A stretch of 64,000 nt of DNA from Nocardioides sp. JS614 (GTDB lineage Bacteria; Actinomycetota; Actinomycetes; Propionibacteriales; Nocardioidaceae): the NCBI RefSeq assembly GCF_000015265.1, contig NC_008699.1, positions 1,054,001-1,118,000 on the forward strand. Direction: 5' to 3'. The translations under genes were made by a program, and so were the position numbers. Positions within the stretch are counted from its first letter, which is position 1. Each line of letters begins with the position of its first letter. This document shows, one piece after another, positions 51,707 to 60,148 of the stretch. Under the pieces are notes generated by a model. That model had not been told where the DNA came from. It worked only from the letters and a program-made list of their open reading frames with translations, and did not search any database.

Positions 51707-51725
51707 GTTACGTGAATCGCGTAAC
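51707..51725. promoter_or_regulatory. operator-like inverted repeat GTTACG-N7-CGTAAC
   Basis: Perfect 6-bp arms lie between the DUF5131 gene and the wHTH gene. A -10-like TAAGAT at 51736-51741 sits only 7 bases before the regulator's ATG, which suggests a leaderless transcript repressed by its own product. Confidence 0.5.
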
Positions 51726-51748
51726 ACGTTTCTTGTAAGATAGCACCC

Positions 51749-52060
51749 ATGACGGTCGACACCGAGGGACTGCGTGCCATGTCGCGCGCTGCCTTCGGAC
51801 AGACCTATCGTCTGGAGATCATGCTGGCCGTTGCGGAGGCCGAGGACGGCCTTGTAACCCTGACGGACCTCGCACGGTCACTGGAACTATCGACGAGCAA
51901 CGTCCAAGTTGCGCTGAAAAGTCTGGTCGCCACCGGACTGTTGTCGGAGCTGCCCAAGGGCGACAATCGCCGAAGGTACCTGCTGCGGAACCCGAGCCCA
52001 GCGTGGGACTGGGCTCGGCAGATGCTCGACCAGGTGTCGGTAGTTCCGGCGGACCGATGA
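51749..52060 (+). CDS. winged-HTH regulator
   Basis: A 103-residue ArsR/MarR-like protein. Helices TYRLEIMLAVAEAEDGLVTL and LARSLELSTSNVQVALKSLV form the HTH; LPKGDNRRRYLLR is the wing. No metal-binding cysteines are visible. It probably represses itself and the divergent TcmP-partner gene through the GTTACG inverted repeat. No ribosome site precedes the ATG, consistent with leaderless translation. Confidence 0.78.
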   Translation: MTVDTEGLRAMSRAAFGQTYRLEIMLAVAEAEDGLVTLTDLARSLELSTSNVQVALKSLVATGLLSELPKGDNRRRYLLRNPSPAWDWARQMLDQVSVVPADR

Positions 52061-52128
52061 GCGCCCCCGGGCCGCGCGACTGAACGGTTTCACCACGATC
52101 TGTCGGTCGGCTCCCATACGGTTGCCTC

Positions 52129-52239
52129 GTGCTCGAGCGGACCACCATCGACGAGGTTATCGACGCTGCTTTCGCTCACGGCGGCGCGACCAAGGATGAG
52201 TTCCGCCGCCGTTACCTGTGGTGGGTTGAGGACGCATGA
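52129..52239 (+). CDS. 36-residue protein upstream of NERD gene
   Basis: A GTG at 52129 opens VLERTTIDEVIDAAFAHGG, then DEFRRRYLWWVEDA. Its stop overlaps the next gene's start (ATGA), which is the main evidence that it is translated. No motif is recognised; it may be a leader peptide or small partner. Confidence 0.5.
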   Translation: MLERTTIDEVIDAAFAHGGATKDEFRRRYLWWVEDA

Positions 52240-53102
52240 CCGGGAGCACGGCACCCCACGAGGGCGGCGCGGAGGTCTCGGACAAGCAGATGAAGCTGCG
52301 CTACGCCGGCACGTGTCGAGTCTGCGGGACTGACCTGCCCGCCCGCGCCGAGGCGATCTATGAACGCACGACCAAGTCGGTGCGATGCGTTGCGTGCCCA
52401 TCCGCCCCGCCTGAGTCGGGCGAACACGAGGCCGGGGTGACAGCGGAGGCGGAAGCAACGCCTGAGTCGGGTGTTGCTGGGTCTTCTGCGCGCCGCGAGT
52501 TTGAGCGCCGCAGAGCCAAAGACGAGGAACGGCTCCGCAAGAAGTGGGGTCGCTTCGGCGGGATCGCGGCTGCGCTTTCTGACGAGCGACAGAGTACGAA
52601 GGCTTGGGAGCGAGGAGCGGTCGGCGAGGAGCTTCTCGGTGCTCGGCTCGACTCTCTGGCTTCCCGCGACGTCGCCGTGCTGCACGATCGGCGCATCCCC
52701 AACTCGAAGGCCGACATCGACCACATCGTCATCGTGCGCAGCGGCATCTGGGTCGTGGATGCCAAGCGCTACCAGGGGCGACCCGAACTGAAGATCGAAG
52801 GCGGCATCCTGCGCCCCCGGGTCGAGAAGGTCCTTGTCGGCCGACGGGACTGCACGAAGCTCGTTGACGGGGTCATCAAGCAGGTCGACCTTGTGCGTGA
52901 CCTAGTGGGGGACATGCCAGTCAACGCTGCGCTCTGCTTCGTTGACGCCGACTGGCCGCTGATTGGTGGTGCCTTCTCGACCCGTGGCGTGTACGTACTC
53001 TGGCCGAAGCGTCTCGGCAAACTATTGGCCGAGGCCCCGCCGGGCGAGCTCGACGTCGCTGCTGTGCGTGAGGCAGTGGCCTCACGGTTCAAGTCAGCCT
53101 GA
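52236..53102 (+). CDS. NERD-domain nuclease-like protein with zinc finger
   Basis: The 288-residue protein has an N-terminal zinc finger (TCRVCGTDLPA and RCVAC, about 27-56), a charged linker, then the NERD domain: GAVGEELLGARLDSL, HDRRIPNSKADIDHIVIV, IWVVDAKRYQGRP. The D...D-x-K pattern is the restriction-endonuclease-like active site. NERD proteins are suspected DNA nucleases in defence and repair. It is convergent with the integrase gene, ending 10 bases from its stop. Confidence 0.82.
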   Translation: MTGSTAPHEGGAEVSDKQMKLRYAGTCRVCGTDLPARAEAIYERTTKSVRCVACPSAPPESGEHEAGVTAEAEATPESGVAGSSARREFERRRAKDEERLRKKWGRFGGIAAALSDERQSTKAWERGAVGEELLGARLDSLASRDVAVLHDRRIPNSKADIDHIVIVRSGIWVVDAKRYQGRPELKIEGGILRPRVEKVLVGRRDCTKLVDGVIKQVDLVRDLVGDMPVNAALCFVDADWPLIGGAFSTRGVYVLWPKRLGKLLAEAPPGELDVAAVREAVASRFKSA

Positions 53103-53112
53103 GCGCCGGGGG

Positions 53113-54519
53113 CTAGAGCTTCGCCAACTTGCCGACTGAGTCGCGCAGCGCGTCTTCCCCGGCCCGGACGTAGTGATTAAGCACAGTTGTGAGTTTGTCG
53201 CCAAGGTACTGGGCGACGACCTCCCATGGCTCGCCCAACTCCTCGTGGAACCACTTGGTCGCGGCATGGTGCCGCAGGTTGCGGTAGACGATCGTGCGCG
53301 GCCAGGCGTTGTCCGGGTCGTTTTCGTCGACCCAGCGGCGGACACGATGCCAGCGCTCGTTGTGGAGCTCGGGCTTCACCGGGAGACCGGTCACGGTGTC
53401 GACGAAGAGCCACTGCTCCTCGGCCGCCGGCAAGGGGTAGTTCCACCACGCGATGTTCTTGTCGACACCACGCCGTGCGAGCTTGGCTCGGCGCTGGCGC
53501 TCCTCCTCCTGAGCGTTGACGACCCGCTGGAGGGAGGCGTCGGTAGGTAGCCCAAGGAGTTCTCTGACCCGCGGCAAGAGCTCGTCGTGCATGAGTGAGC
53601 GGGGGAGGGGGACCTCGTGGATGACATGGTTCTTCACCGGGCCGCGGAAGCCGTCGGAGTGGCGCGGCGTGATCCAGCTGCCGTTGACCTGCACGTAGCC
53701 GCGCTCGAAGAAGACGTCGATCGCGCGGAGACCGTTCTGCTCGCCGAGGCGCAGACCGCCGTATGCGGCGACGCGGATCTTGGTGCCGAACAGCGGCAGG
53801 CGCGTGAGCAACGGGTCGGTTCCGTCGGGCCCGCAGAGTGCGTCTGCCGCGTTGGCCATGGCCTTCACCTGCCGGGTCTCGGGTCGCAGCCGCGGGTCGA
53901 CGTAGTGCGTCGTCGCGCCGTGCAGGACGGTCGAGCGGCCGATCTCAAGTCCGTCCAGCGGATCGATGCTGCGATCCAGCCAGCCGAGGCGCCAGGCCAG
54001 TTTGCGCATCGCAGCCAAAGCTCCACGCAGGTCTTCACGTCCTCGAGCTGAGTGGATCGTCTTGGATGCGTGCTCCAGGACCTTGCGGCTGTGCTCGACT
54101 CGCCACTTCGCGACCGGCACGTTGCCGATCGTAGGAACGATGTGAGCATTCACGCGGGACTCTCGACCCTGGATCGTTCGGGGCGCCTTGCCCCGCTGCT
54201 TGCTGTCTTCGATGTACTCGGCACCAAGCGCTTCGATCGTGCGGGTCGCACGAACAGCGGCGCTGGCAGGCGCGGCTTGCTCGGTGTCCAGCGCGGCCTC
54301 GGCCTGGGCGAAGATCTTGCGCGCCTCTGCCTCCGAGTTGGCGCGCCGAAGCACCTGCTTCCACGGTTCACCCTCGCCCGCCGGGACTTTGAACTTGACC
54401 TGGTACGACGTCCCGCCCGCGGGCGGGGCATAGAGCCGGACGCGCCACGGCCAGCCGGTACCGTCCAGGCGGCGGACCTTGCCCTGGGCGAGCAGCTGGG
54501 ACTTCTTGCGCGTCGCCAT
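53113..54519 (-). CDS. int: tyrosine recombinase (island integrase)
   Basis: This 468-residue integrase has an N-terminal arm-binding-like region, a SAM-like core-binding domain (about 95-175) and the catalytic domain. Catalytic residues are visible: R257 in YGGLRLGE, R416 in YRNLRHHAATK with the adjacent histidines, and nucleophile Y450 in LNHYVRAG. An insertion of about 50 residues with a charged helix (about 330-360) lies in the catalytic part. AGGAGG before the ATG at 54519 fixes the start. It faces away from the rebuilt target gene, and its promoter region contains the right arm sites, so binding may repress it. Confidence 0.93.
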   Translation of the reverse strand: MATRKKSQLLAQGKVRRLDGTGWPWRVRLYAPPAGGTSYQVKFKVPAGEGEPWKQVLRRANSEAEARKIFAQAEAALDTEQAAPASAAVRATRTIEALGAEYIEDSKQRGKAPRTIQGRESRVNAHIVPTIGNVPVAKWRVEHSRKVLEHASKTIHSARGREDLRGALAAMRKLAWRLGWLDRSIDPLDGLEIGRSTVLHGATTHYVDPRLRPETRQVKAMANAADALCGPDGTDPLLTRLPLFGTKIRVAAYGGLRLGEQNGLRAIDVFFERGYVQVNGSWITPRHSDGFRGPVKNHVIHEVPLPRSLMHDELLPRVRELLGLPTDASLQRVVNAQEEERQRRAKLARRGVDKNIAWWNYPLPAAEEQWLFVDTVTGLPVKPELHNERWHRVRRWVDENDPDNAWPRTIVYRNLRHHAATKWFHEELGEPWEVVAQYLGDKLTTVLNHYVRAGEDALRDSVGKLAKL

Positions 54520-54591
54520 CGCGGCCCCACCTCCTACGCTGGGAAAGGTGCGCTTCGCATGACGTCCAGCGGGGAAGCGACCGGAAGCAAT

Positions 54592-54632
54592 TCGTATCAA
54601 TAGTTTGTATCATCGGCCCCACATTGATACAA
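54592..54632. repeat. right integrase arm-type repeats (three copies)
   Basis: TCGTATCA (54592-54599), TTGTATCA (54605-54612) and an inverted copy TGATACAA (54625-54632). The first two are 13 bp apart, as on the left. They lie in the int/DUF255 divergent promoter. Confidence 0.6.
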
Positions 54633-54658
54633 GCATCACTGGATCTGGAGCAACGCTG

Positions 54659-56617
54659 ATGGTGAATCGTCTGGCAACCGCGACGAGCCCATACCTGCTC
54701 CAACACGCTCAGAATCCGGTGGATTGGTGGGAGTGGGGGCCGGAGGCGTTCGAGGAGGCCCGTCGGCGCGGCGTCCCGGTCCTGCTCAGCGTCGGCTACG
54801 CCGCGTGCCACTGGTGCCACGTGATGGCGCACGAGTCCTTCGAGGACGAGGCGACCGCGGCGTACCTCAACGAGCACTTCGTGAGCGTCAAGGTGGACCG
54901 CGAGGAGCGGCCCGACGTGGATGCGGTCTACATGCAGGCGACCACGTCGATGACCGGGCACGGCGGCTGGCCGATGACGGTGGTGCTGGACCACGAGGGC
55001 AGCCCGTTCTTCGCCGGCACCTACTTCCCGGACCGGCCGCGGCACGGGCAGCCCGCGTTCCGCCAGGTGCTGGAGGCGCTGGCCGACGCGTGGCAGAACC
55101 GATCCGACGAGGTGCGCCGGGTGGCGGCGAACCTGCGCGAGCACCTGTCGTCCACCAGCCTGGCCACGGCGGGCGCGCCGATCACGCGGGCGGTCCTCGA
55201 CGGCGCGGTGCGCACGCTCGCGCTGGAGTACGACGCGGACGCGGCGGGGTTCGGCGGCGCGCCGAAGTTCCCGCCGTCGATGGTGCTCGAGTTCCTCCGG
55301 CGGCACGGCGAGCGCGAGATGCTCGGCGCGACCCTGGAGGCGATGGCCCGCGGCGGCATCCACGACCAGCTCGGCGGCGGCTTCGCGCGCTACAGCGTCG
55401 ACACGGACTGGGTGGTGCCGCACTTCGAGAAGATGCTCTACGACAACGCCCTGCTGCTGCGGGTGTACGCCGAGTGGGACACCCCGGTCGGGGTCTGGGC
55501 CGCCGAGGGGATCGCCGACTTCCTGCTCGGCGAGCTCCGCACGCCGGAGGGCGGCTTCGCCTCGGCGCTCGACGCCGACTCCGAGGGCGCCGAGGGCACC
55601 TACTACGTCTGGACCCCCGCTCAGCTGACCGAGGTGCTGGGGCCCGAGGACGGTCCGTGGGCGGCCCGGCTGCTCGGCGTGACCGACGCCGGCACCTTCG
55701 AGCACGGCACCTCGACCCTCCAGCTGCGGCAGGACCCCGACGACCTCGACCGCTGGTTCGACTGCCAGCGCCGGCTGCGCGAGGCGCGGTCGCACCGCGA
55801 GCGACCGGCTCGCGACGACAAGGTCGTGGCTGCCTGGAATGGCCTGGCGATCAGCGGCCTGTGCCGGGCCGGCGCCCTGATCGGACTCCCGGAGTACGTC
55901 GCCGCGGCGACCGCCGCGGGCCAGCTCCTCTGGCGGGTCCACCTGGTCGACGGCCGGCTGCGGCGGGTCTCCCGCGACGGCGTGGTCGGCGCGCCCGCCG
56001 GCGTGCTGGAGGACAACGGCTGCGTCGCGGCCGGCTTCCTCGACCTGCTCCAGGCCACCGGCGACGCCGTGTGGCTGGAGCGCGCGGGCGCCATCCTGGA
56101 GCTCGCGCTCACCCACTTCGCCGCCGAGGACGGCGGCTTCTTCGACACCGCCGACGACGCGGAGGCCCTGGTCGCCCGGCCGCGCGACCCCTCCGACAAC
56201 GCCAGCCCCTCGGGCCTCGCCTCGATGGTGCACGCGCTGTCGACGTACGCCGCGCTCACCGGCTCGGGCCGCCACCGCGACGCGGCCGAGGCGGCGCTGG
56301 CCTCGGTCGCCACCCTCGCGGAGCGGGCGCCCCGCTTCGCCGGCTGGTCGCTCGCCGCCGCCGAGTCGATGCTCGACGGGCCGGTGGAGATCGCGATCGT
56401 CGGCGACTGGTCCGAGCAGCGCGACCAGCTCGAGGCACGGGCCCGGCGGGAGCCCGGGGCCGTCGTCGTGGTCGCGGACCGGGCCGACGAGGCGATCCCG
56501 CTGTTGGCCGGGCGCACGCCGGTGGACGGTCGCGCGGCGGCGTACGTGTGCCGCCACCTGGTGTGTGAGCGCCCGGTCAGCACCGTCGAGGAGCTGGACG
56601 AGGCCCTGTCCCGCTGA
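54659..56617 (+). CDS. DUF255/YyaL-like thioredoxin-fold protein, rebuilt by the island
   Basis: A 652-residue protein with an N-terminal thioredoxin-like domain (NRLATATSPYLLQHAQNPVD, then GYAACHWCHVMAHESF with the CHWC site). A large alpha/alpha-barrel part like N-acylglucosamine epimerases follows (GGIHDQLGGGFARYSVD, WVVPHFEKMLYDNA). Function is unclear (YyaL/SSP411 family). The first 46 codons come from the island and use more A/T-ending codons (AAT, CGT, GCA, CAA, GAT) than the rest. GGAG lies 8 bases before the ATG. The promoter is now the region shared with int, so control of this host gene is probably changed. Confidence 0.92.
   Translation: MVNRLATATSPYLLQHAQNPVDWWEWGPEAFEEARRRGVPVLLSVGYAACHWCHVMAHESFEDEATAAYLNEHFVSVKVDREERPDVDAVYMQATTSMTGHGGWPMTVVLDHEGSPFFAGTYFPDRPRHGQPAFRQVLEALADAWQNRSDEVRRVAANLREHLSSTSLATAGAPITRAVLDGAVRTLALEYDADAAGFGGAPKFPPSMVLEFLRRHGEREMLGATLEAMARGGIHDQLGGGFARYSVDTDWVVPHFEKMLYDNALLLRVYAEWDTPVGVWAAEGIADFLLGELRTPEGGFASALDADSEGAEGTYYVWTPAQLTEVLGPEDGPWAARLLGVTDAGTFEHGTSTLQLRQDPDDLDRWFDCQRRLREARSHRERPARDDKVVAAWNGLAISGLCRAGALIGLPEYVAAATAAGQLLWRVHLVDGRLRRVSRDGVVGAPAGVLEDNGCVAAGFLDLLQATGDAVWLERAGAILELALTHFAAEDGGFFDTADDAEALVARPRDPSDNASPSGLASMVHALSTYAALTGSGRHRDAAEAALASVATLAERAPRFAGWSLAAAESMLDGPVEIAIVGDWSEQRDQLEARARREPGAVVVVADRADEAIPLLAGRTPVDGRAAAYVCRHLVCERPVSTVEELDEALSR
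54782..54819. repeat. attR core of the island
   Basis: This 38-base match to 20521-20558 (one mismatch at 54796; 23 identical bases at 54797-54819) encodes LSVGYAACHWC. It marks the junction with the original downstream part of the gene. Confidence 0.85.
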
Positions 56618-56630
56618 CCCCCGTCGGTTT

Positions 56631-56682
56631 CGGGTCGTGTGCCTGAGCACGCGCCATGGCGCGTGCTCAGGCACACGACCCG
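56631..56682. terminator. 52-base perfect palindrome after DUF255 gene
   Basis: The whole of 56631-56682 is its own reverse complement, centred on CCATGG, 13 bases after the stop. As RNA it would form a 24- to 26-bp hairpin, likely a terminator. Confidence 0.6.
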
Positions 56683-56710
56683 TTCCCGGGGCGACGCCGA
56701 ACAGGTACCG

Positions 56711-56723
56711 TGACAGTGTCACT
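56711..56723. promoter_or_regulatory. operator-like palindrome upstream of aldehyde dehydrogenase
   Basis: GTGACA-G-TGTCAC is a perfect palindrome, followed by a further GTGACA, 35-47 bases before the ATG. This form is typical of TetR-type operators. No regulator gene is adjacent. Confidence 0.45.
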
Positions 56724-56757
56724 GTGACAATCGCGACGTCACCCCCAGGAGCACCCG

Positions 56758-58275
56758 ATGACCCAGGCCCCCGCCCGCCCGCAGTCCCCTCAGCCCGCCG
56801 AGCCGGCCCCGTCCGGCTCGACGTTCGAGTCGCTGGACCCGGCGACCGGGGCGGTCGTCGGGACGTTCCCGGTGCACGGCGAGGCGGAGGTGCGCGCGGC
56901 CGTCGAGCGCGCCCGCACGGCCGCCGAGTGGTGGTCGGCGCTCTCGTTCAAGGACCGCAAGGTCTACCTGACCACCTGGAAGGCCGCGATCACCCGCCGG
57001 ATGCCCGAACTCGCGGAGCTCATGCACCGCGAGACCGGCAAGCCCCGCTCCGACGCGATGCTCGAGGCGACGCTCGGGGTCGACCACCTCGGCTGGGCCG
57101 CCGGCCACGCGGGCAAGGTGCTGGGGCGGCACCGGGTCTCGCCCGGGATGTTGATGGTCAACCAGGCCGCGACCGTGGAGTTCCGCCCGCTCGGCGTCGT
57201 CGGCGTGATCGGCCCGTGGAACTACCCGGTGTTCACCCCGCTCGGCTCGATCGCCTACGCGCTCGCGGCCGGCAACGCCGTGGTGTTCAAGCCCAGCGAG
57301 CACACGCCCGCGGTCGGCGAGTGGCTGGCCCGCACGTTCGGCGAGTGCGTCGGGCGACCGGTCCTCCAGGTCGTCACCGGCCGCGGCGAGACCGGTGCCG
57401 CGCTGTGCCGCTCCGGGGTCGACAAGGTGGCGTTCACCGGCTCGACCGGCACGGGGAAGAAGGTGATGGCCGCCTGCGCCGAGACCCTGACCCCGGTCGT
57501 CATCGAGGCCGGTGGCAAGGACCCGCTGATCGTCGACGCGGACGCCGACGTCCCGGCCGCCGCCGACGCCGCGCTGTGGGGCGCCTGCAGCAACGCCGGC
57601 CAGACCTGCGCGGGCGTCGAGCGGGTCTACGTGCACGAGCGGGTGTACGACGAGTTCCTCGCCGAGATCACCCGCAAGGCGCAGGGCCTGAGCGCCCATG
57701 GCGGCGACGACGCGAAGATCGGCCCGATCACGATGCCGGGCCAGCTCGACGTGATCCGCCGCCACATCGACGACGCGCTCGAACGCGGCGGCCGCGCGGT
57801 CGTCGGCGGGGCGGACGCGGTGGGCGAGCGGTTCGTGCAGCCCACGATCCTCGTCGACGTGCCCGAGGACTCCGCGGCGGTCCAGGAGGAGACGTTCGGC
57901 CCGACCGTGACGATCGCGAAGGTGCGCGACATGGACGAGGCGATCGAGCTCGCCAACGGGACGCCGTACGGCCTCGGGGCGACGGTCTTCAGCAGGAGCA
58001 ACGGGATGGCCATCGCCGAGCGGATCCGCTCCGGCATGACCGCGATCAACGCGGTGATCTCGTTCGCGGCGATCCCGAGCCTGCCGTTCGGCGGCGTCGG
58101 CGACTCCGGATTCGGACGGATCCACGGGCCCGAGGGCCTCAAGGAGTTCACCTACGCGAAGGCGATCGCCCGGCAGCGGTTCAAGCCGGCCCTCGCGCTG
58201 ACCACGTTCGAGCGCACCGAGCAGGCCGACCGGCGGCTCGCCGCGATCGTCCGGGCGCTGCACGGCCGCGGCTGA
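56758..58275 (+). CDS. aldehyde/succinate-semialdehyde dehydrogenase family protein
   Basis: The 505-residue enzyme has GVIGPWNYPVFTP (NAD(P)+ site, catalytic N in the WNYP motif), the glutamate motif VIEAGGKDPLIV and the nucleophilic cysteine in SNAGQTCAGVERV. C-terminal SLPFGGVGDSGFGR completes the fold. It oxidises an aldehyde to the acid; the C-terminal stretch resembles membrane-associated fatty-aldehyde types. AGGAG precedes the ATG. The operator-like palindrome suggests substrate-induced control. Confidence 0.9.
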   Translation: MTQAPARPQSPQPAEPAPSGSTFESLDPATGAVVGTFPVHGEAEVRAAVERARTAAEWWSALSFKDRKVYLTTWKAAITRRMPELAELMHRETGKPRSDAMLEATLGVDHLGWAAGHAGKVLGRHRVSPGMLMVNQAATVEFRPLGVVGVIGPWNYPVFTPLGSIAYALAAGNAVVFKPSEHTPAVGEWLARTFGECVGRPVLQVVTGRGETGAALCRSGVDKVAFTGSTGTGKKVMAACAETLTPVVIEAGGKDPLIVDADADVPAAADAALWGACSNAGQTCAGVERVYVHERVYDEFLAEITRKAQGLSAHGGDDAKIGPITMPGQLDVIRRHIDDALERGGRAVVGGADAVGERFVQPTILVDVPEDSAAVQEETFGPTVTIAKVRDMDEAIELANGTPYGLGATVFSRSNGMAIAERIRSGMTAINAVISFAAIPSLPFGGVGDSGFGRIHGPEGLKEFTYAKAIARQRFKPALALTTFERTEQADRRLAAIVRALHGRG

Positions 58276-58318
58276 CGCACCGGCCCCGGACCCGGCCGGC
58301 TCGGTCGGGCCGGCGCGG

Positions 58319-59218
58319 TCAGGACGCCGCAGTCGCCGCGAGGAGTCGCGGCAGCAGCAGCGGCAACACGGCGTCGAGGTCCTCGTTGAACAGCAGGTGC
58401 TGGTCGGACTCGACCAGCAGCAGGTCCTTGGCGGGCGCCTCGATGCGCTCGTAGACAGCGCGCATGTAGGCGAGCGGGAACAGTCGGTCGCGGGTGCCGG
58501 CCACGACCGTCACCGGGCAGCGGGCGGGGCGCAGCGGGGTCGCGAGCAGGCCGGCGAGCAGGCCGAGCGGATAGCTGCGTCGGCCCAGCGGGTCGGCGAA
58601 GAAGCGCTCGACGACCGCCGGGTCGCCCGAGACCCGGGCCAGCTCGAGGTAGGCGCCGATCGGGACGGGTACGCCGGGCGCGAGCCGTCCGGCGAGCGCG
58701 AGCAGGCGTCGCGCCGCCGGGTAGGCCGGCCGCAGCGCTCGCGGCGCGCGCGTGACGTCCAGGGAGCCCGGCAGCGCCGGGTCCAGCGCGTTGTGCGCGA
58801 ACACGTGGTCGGCGAGGTCGGTCTCGGCGGCCACCGCGAGCGCGAGGATGCCGCCCTGGCTGGACCCGATCAGCACGGTGTGCGGCGCCCCCATCGTCCG
58901 GACCGTCCAGGCGAGCGCGTCGGACGCGTTGGTCACCAGGTCGGCGAAGGCGGGGCGCCGGCGTACCCGCGGGCTCTTGCCGTGCGCCGCGGGATGGACG
59001 CCGACGACGCCGAACCCGGCCCGGTTCAGCGCGTCGAGGAAGTCCTCGTAGAACAGCGGGTGGGTCATCGTGCCGGGCAGGAAGACCACCGCCGGCGCAT
59101 CCGGCTCGCCCTTCCACACGGAGAGGGCCACCGGGAACCCGGCGGAGTCGAGGAGCACCTCGCGATACGCCTCAGGGCGCTGGACGGCGTTCAGCGCCTG
59201 CTGCTCGTGCGTGCGCAT
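58319..59218 (-). CDS. alpha/beta hydrolase
   Basis: A 299-residue hydrolase with the nucleophile elbow LIGSSQGGILA, an oxyanion segment VFLPGTMTHPLF, the acid in VVAGTRDRLFPL and the histidine in ESDQHLLF. A cap region lies between about 130 and 220. The substrate is unknown; esterase or lipase activity is most likely. It is convergent with the aldehyde dehydrogenase gene. Confidence 0.85.
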   Translation of the reverse strand: MRTHEQQALNAVQRPEAYREVLLDSAGFPVALSVWKGEPDAPAVVFLPGTMTHPLFYEDFLDALNRAGFGVVGVHPAAHGKSPRVRRRPAFADLVTNASDALAWTVRTMGAPHTVLIGSSQGGILALAVAAETDLADHVFAHNALDPALPGSLDVTRAPRALRPAYPAARRLLALAGRLAPGVPVPIGAYLELARVSGDPAVVERFFADPLGRRSYPLGLLAGLLATPLRPARCPVTVVAGTRDRLFPLAYMRAVYERIEAPAKDLLLVESDQHLLFNEDLDAVLPLLLPRLLAATAAS

Positions 59219-59256
59219 GTCTCCGGCTTACCACTCGGGTGGCCGGCGTACGACGA

Positions 59257-60021
59257 TCAGCGCAGGCTGTACGTTGCGAGCGACACACCCACGTAGTGGC
59301 TGACGAAGGCCAGGATCGTGAAGGTGTGGAACACCTCGTGGAAGCCGAACCAGCGCGGCCACGGGTTGGGCCGCTTGAAGCCGTACACGACGCCGCCCAC
59401 GGTGTACAGGGCGCCGCCGACGACGATCATCACGAACGTCGCGACGCCGACGCCGAGGCCGCCCAGCCGGGTCGCGCCGTCGAGGAACGCCGGGATGAAG
59501 AAGACCGCGGCCCAGCCGAGGGCGATGTAGATCGGCACGTAGAGCCAGCGCGGTGCGTCGGTCCAGAACACCCGGAACAGCACGCCGAGCACCGCACCGC
59601 TCCAGACCGTGGCCAGCAGCGCGACCCGCGCCGTGCCCTCCAGGAGCAGCACGCTGAACGGCGTGTAGGAGCCCGCGATCAGCAAGAAGATGTTGGCGTG
59701 GTCGAAGCGCCGCAGGAACGCCCACACCCGGGGCGACCAGGTGCCGGTGTGGTAGATCGCCGAGACCGTGAAGAGCACCAGCGCGGAGCCGGTGAACAGC
59801 GCCGCCGCGACCCGGCTCGGGGTCGTGGGGGCCAGCGCGACGAGGACGATGCCCGCGGCGAGCGTCAGCGGCGCGATGCCGAGGTGCAGCCAGCCACGCA
59901 GCCGCGGCTTGAGGTCGGCTACGGCCTCGTGCAGGTGGTCGAGGCCTGCGCGCACGGCGTCCGCGCCGGTCAGGGCCCGGTCCATGGCCCGGTCCACTGC
60001 CCGCTCCATCGGCTGGTTCAT
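59257..60021 (-). CDS. hemolysin III/PAQR-family membrane protein
   Basis: The 254-residue protein has seven membrane segments and the PAQR metal-site motifs SAIYHTGTWSP, FDHANIFLLIAGSYTP and GFHEVFHTFTILAF. It is a YqfA/HlyIII relative. The N-terminal 40 residues are charged and cytoplasmic. Bacterial members bind zinc and may act in lipid or ceramide-like hydrolysis; the role here is unknown. Confidence 0.9.
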   Translation of the reverse strand: MNQPMERAVDRAMDRALTGADAVRAGLDHLHEAVADLKPRLRGWLHLGIAPLTLAAGIVLVALAPTTPSRVAAALFTGSALVLFTVSAIYHTGTWSPRVWAFLRRFDHANIFLLIAGSYTPFSVLLLEGTARVALLATVWSGAVLGVLFRVFWTDAPRWLYVPIYIALGWAAVFFIPAFLDGATRLGGLGVGVATFVMIVVGGALYTVGGVVYGFKRPNPWPRWFGFHEVFHTFTILAFVSHYVGVSLATYSLR

Positions 60022-60148
60022 GGGGGAACCGTACCCGCAGTACGGTCACGGCAACCCCGGATCCGGCCGGTCCGGGCGAGCGAGGCGGTGGACGTCACGT
60101 CGTCGAGAGCGCCACGAGGCGGCCTCGACCGCCGGTACCATCGCAGTC

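Larger units (their letters stand above)
20559..54796. mobile_element. 34-kb integrative island in the DUF255 gene
   Basis: The segment is bounded by the 38-base core repeats. It carries a tyrosine recombinase at its right end and has visibly lower G+C and more mixed codon use than the flanks. It has arm-type TTGTATCA repeats inside both ends and includes an excisionase-like HTH gene. No relaxase or replication initiator is recognisable. The HerA/VirB4-like ATPase is the only possible DNA-transfer protein, so the island may be mobilised by other elements. The cargo is dominated by predicted conflict/defence genes and unusual enzymes. Confidence 0.88.
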
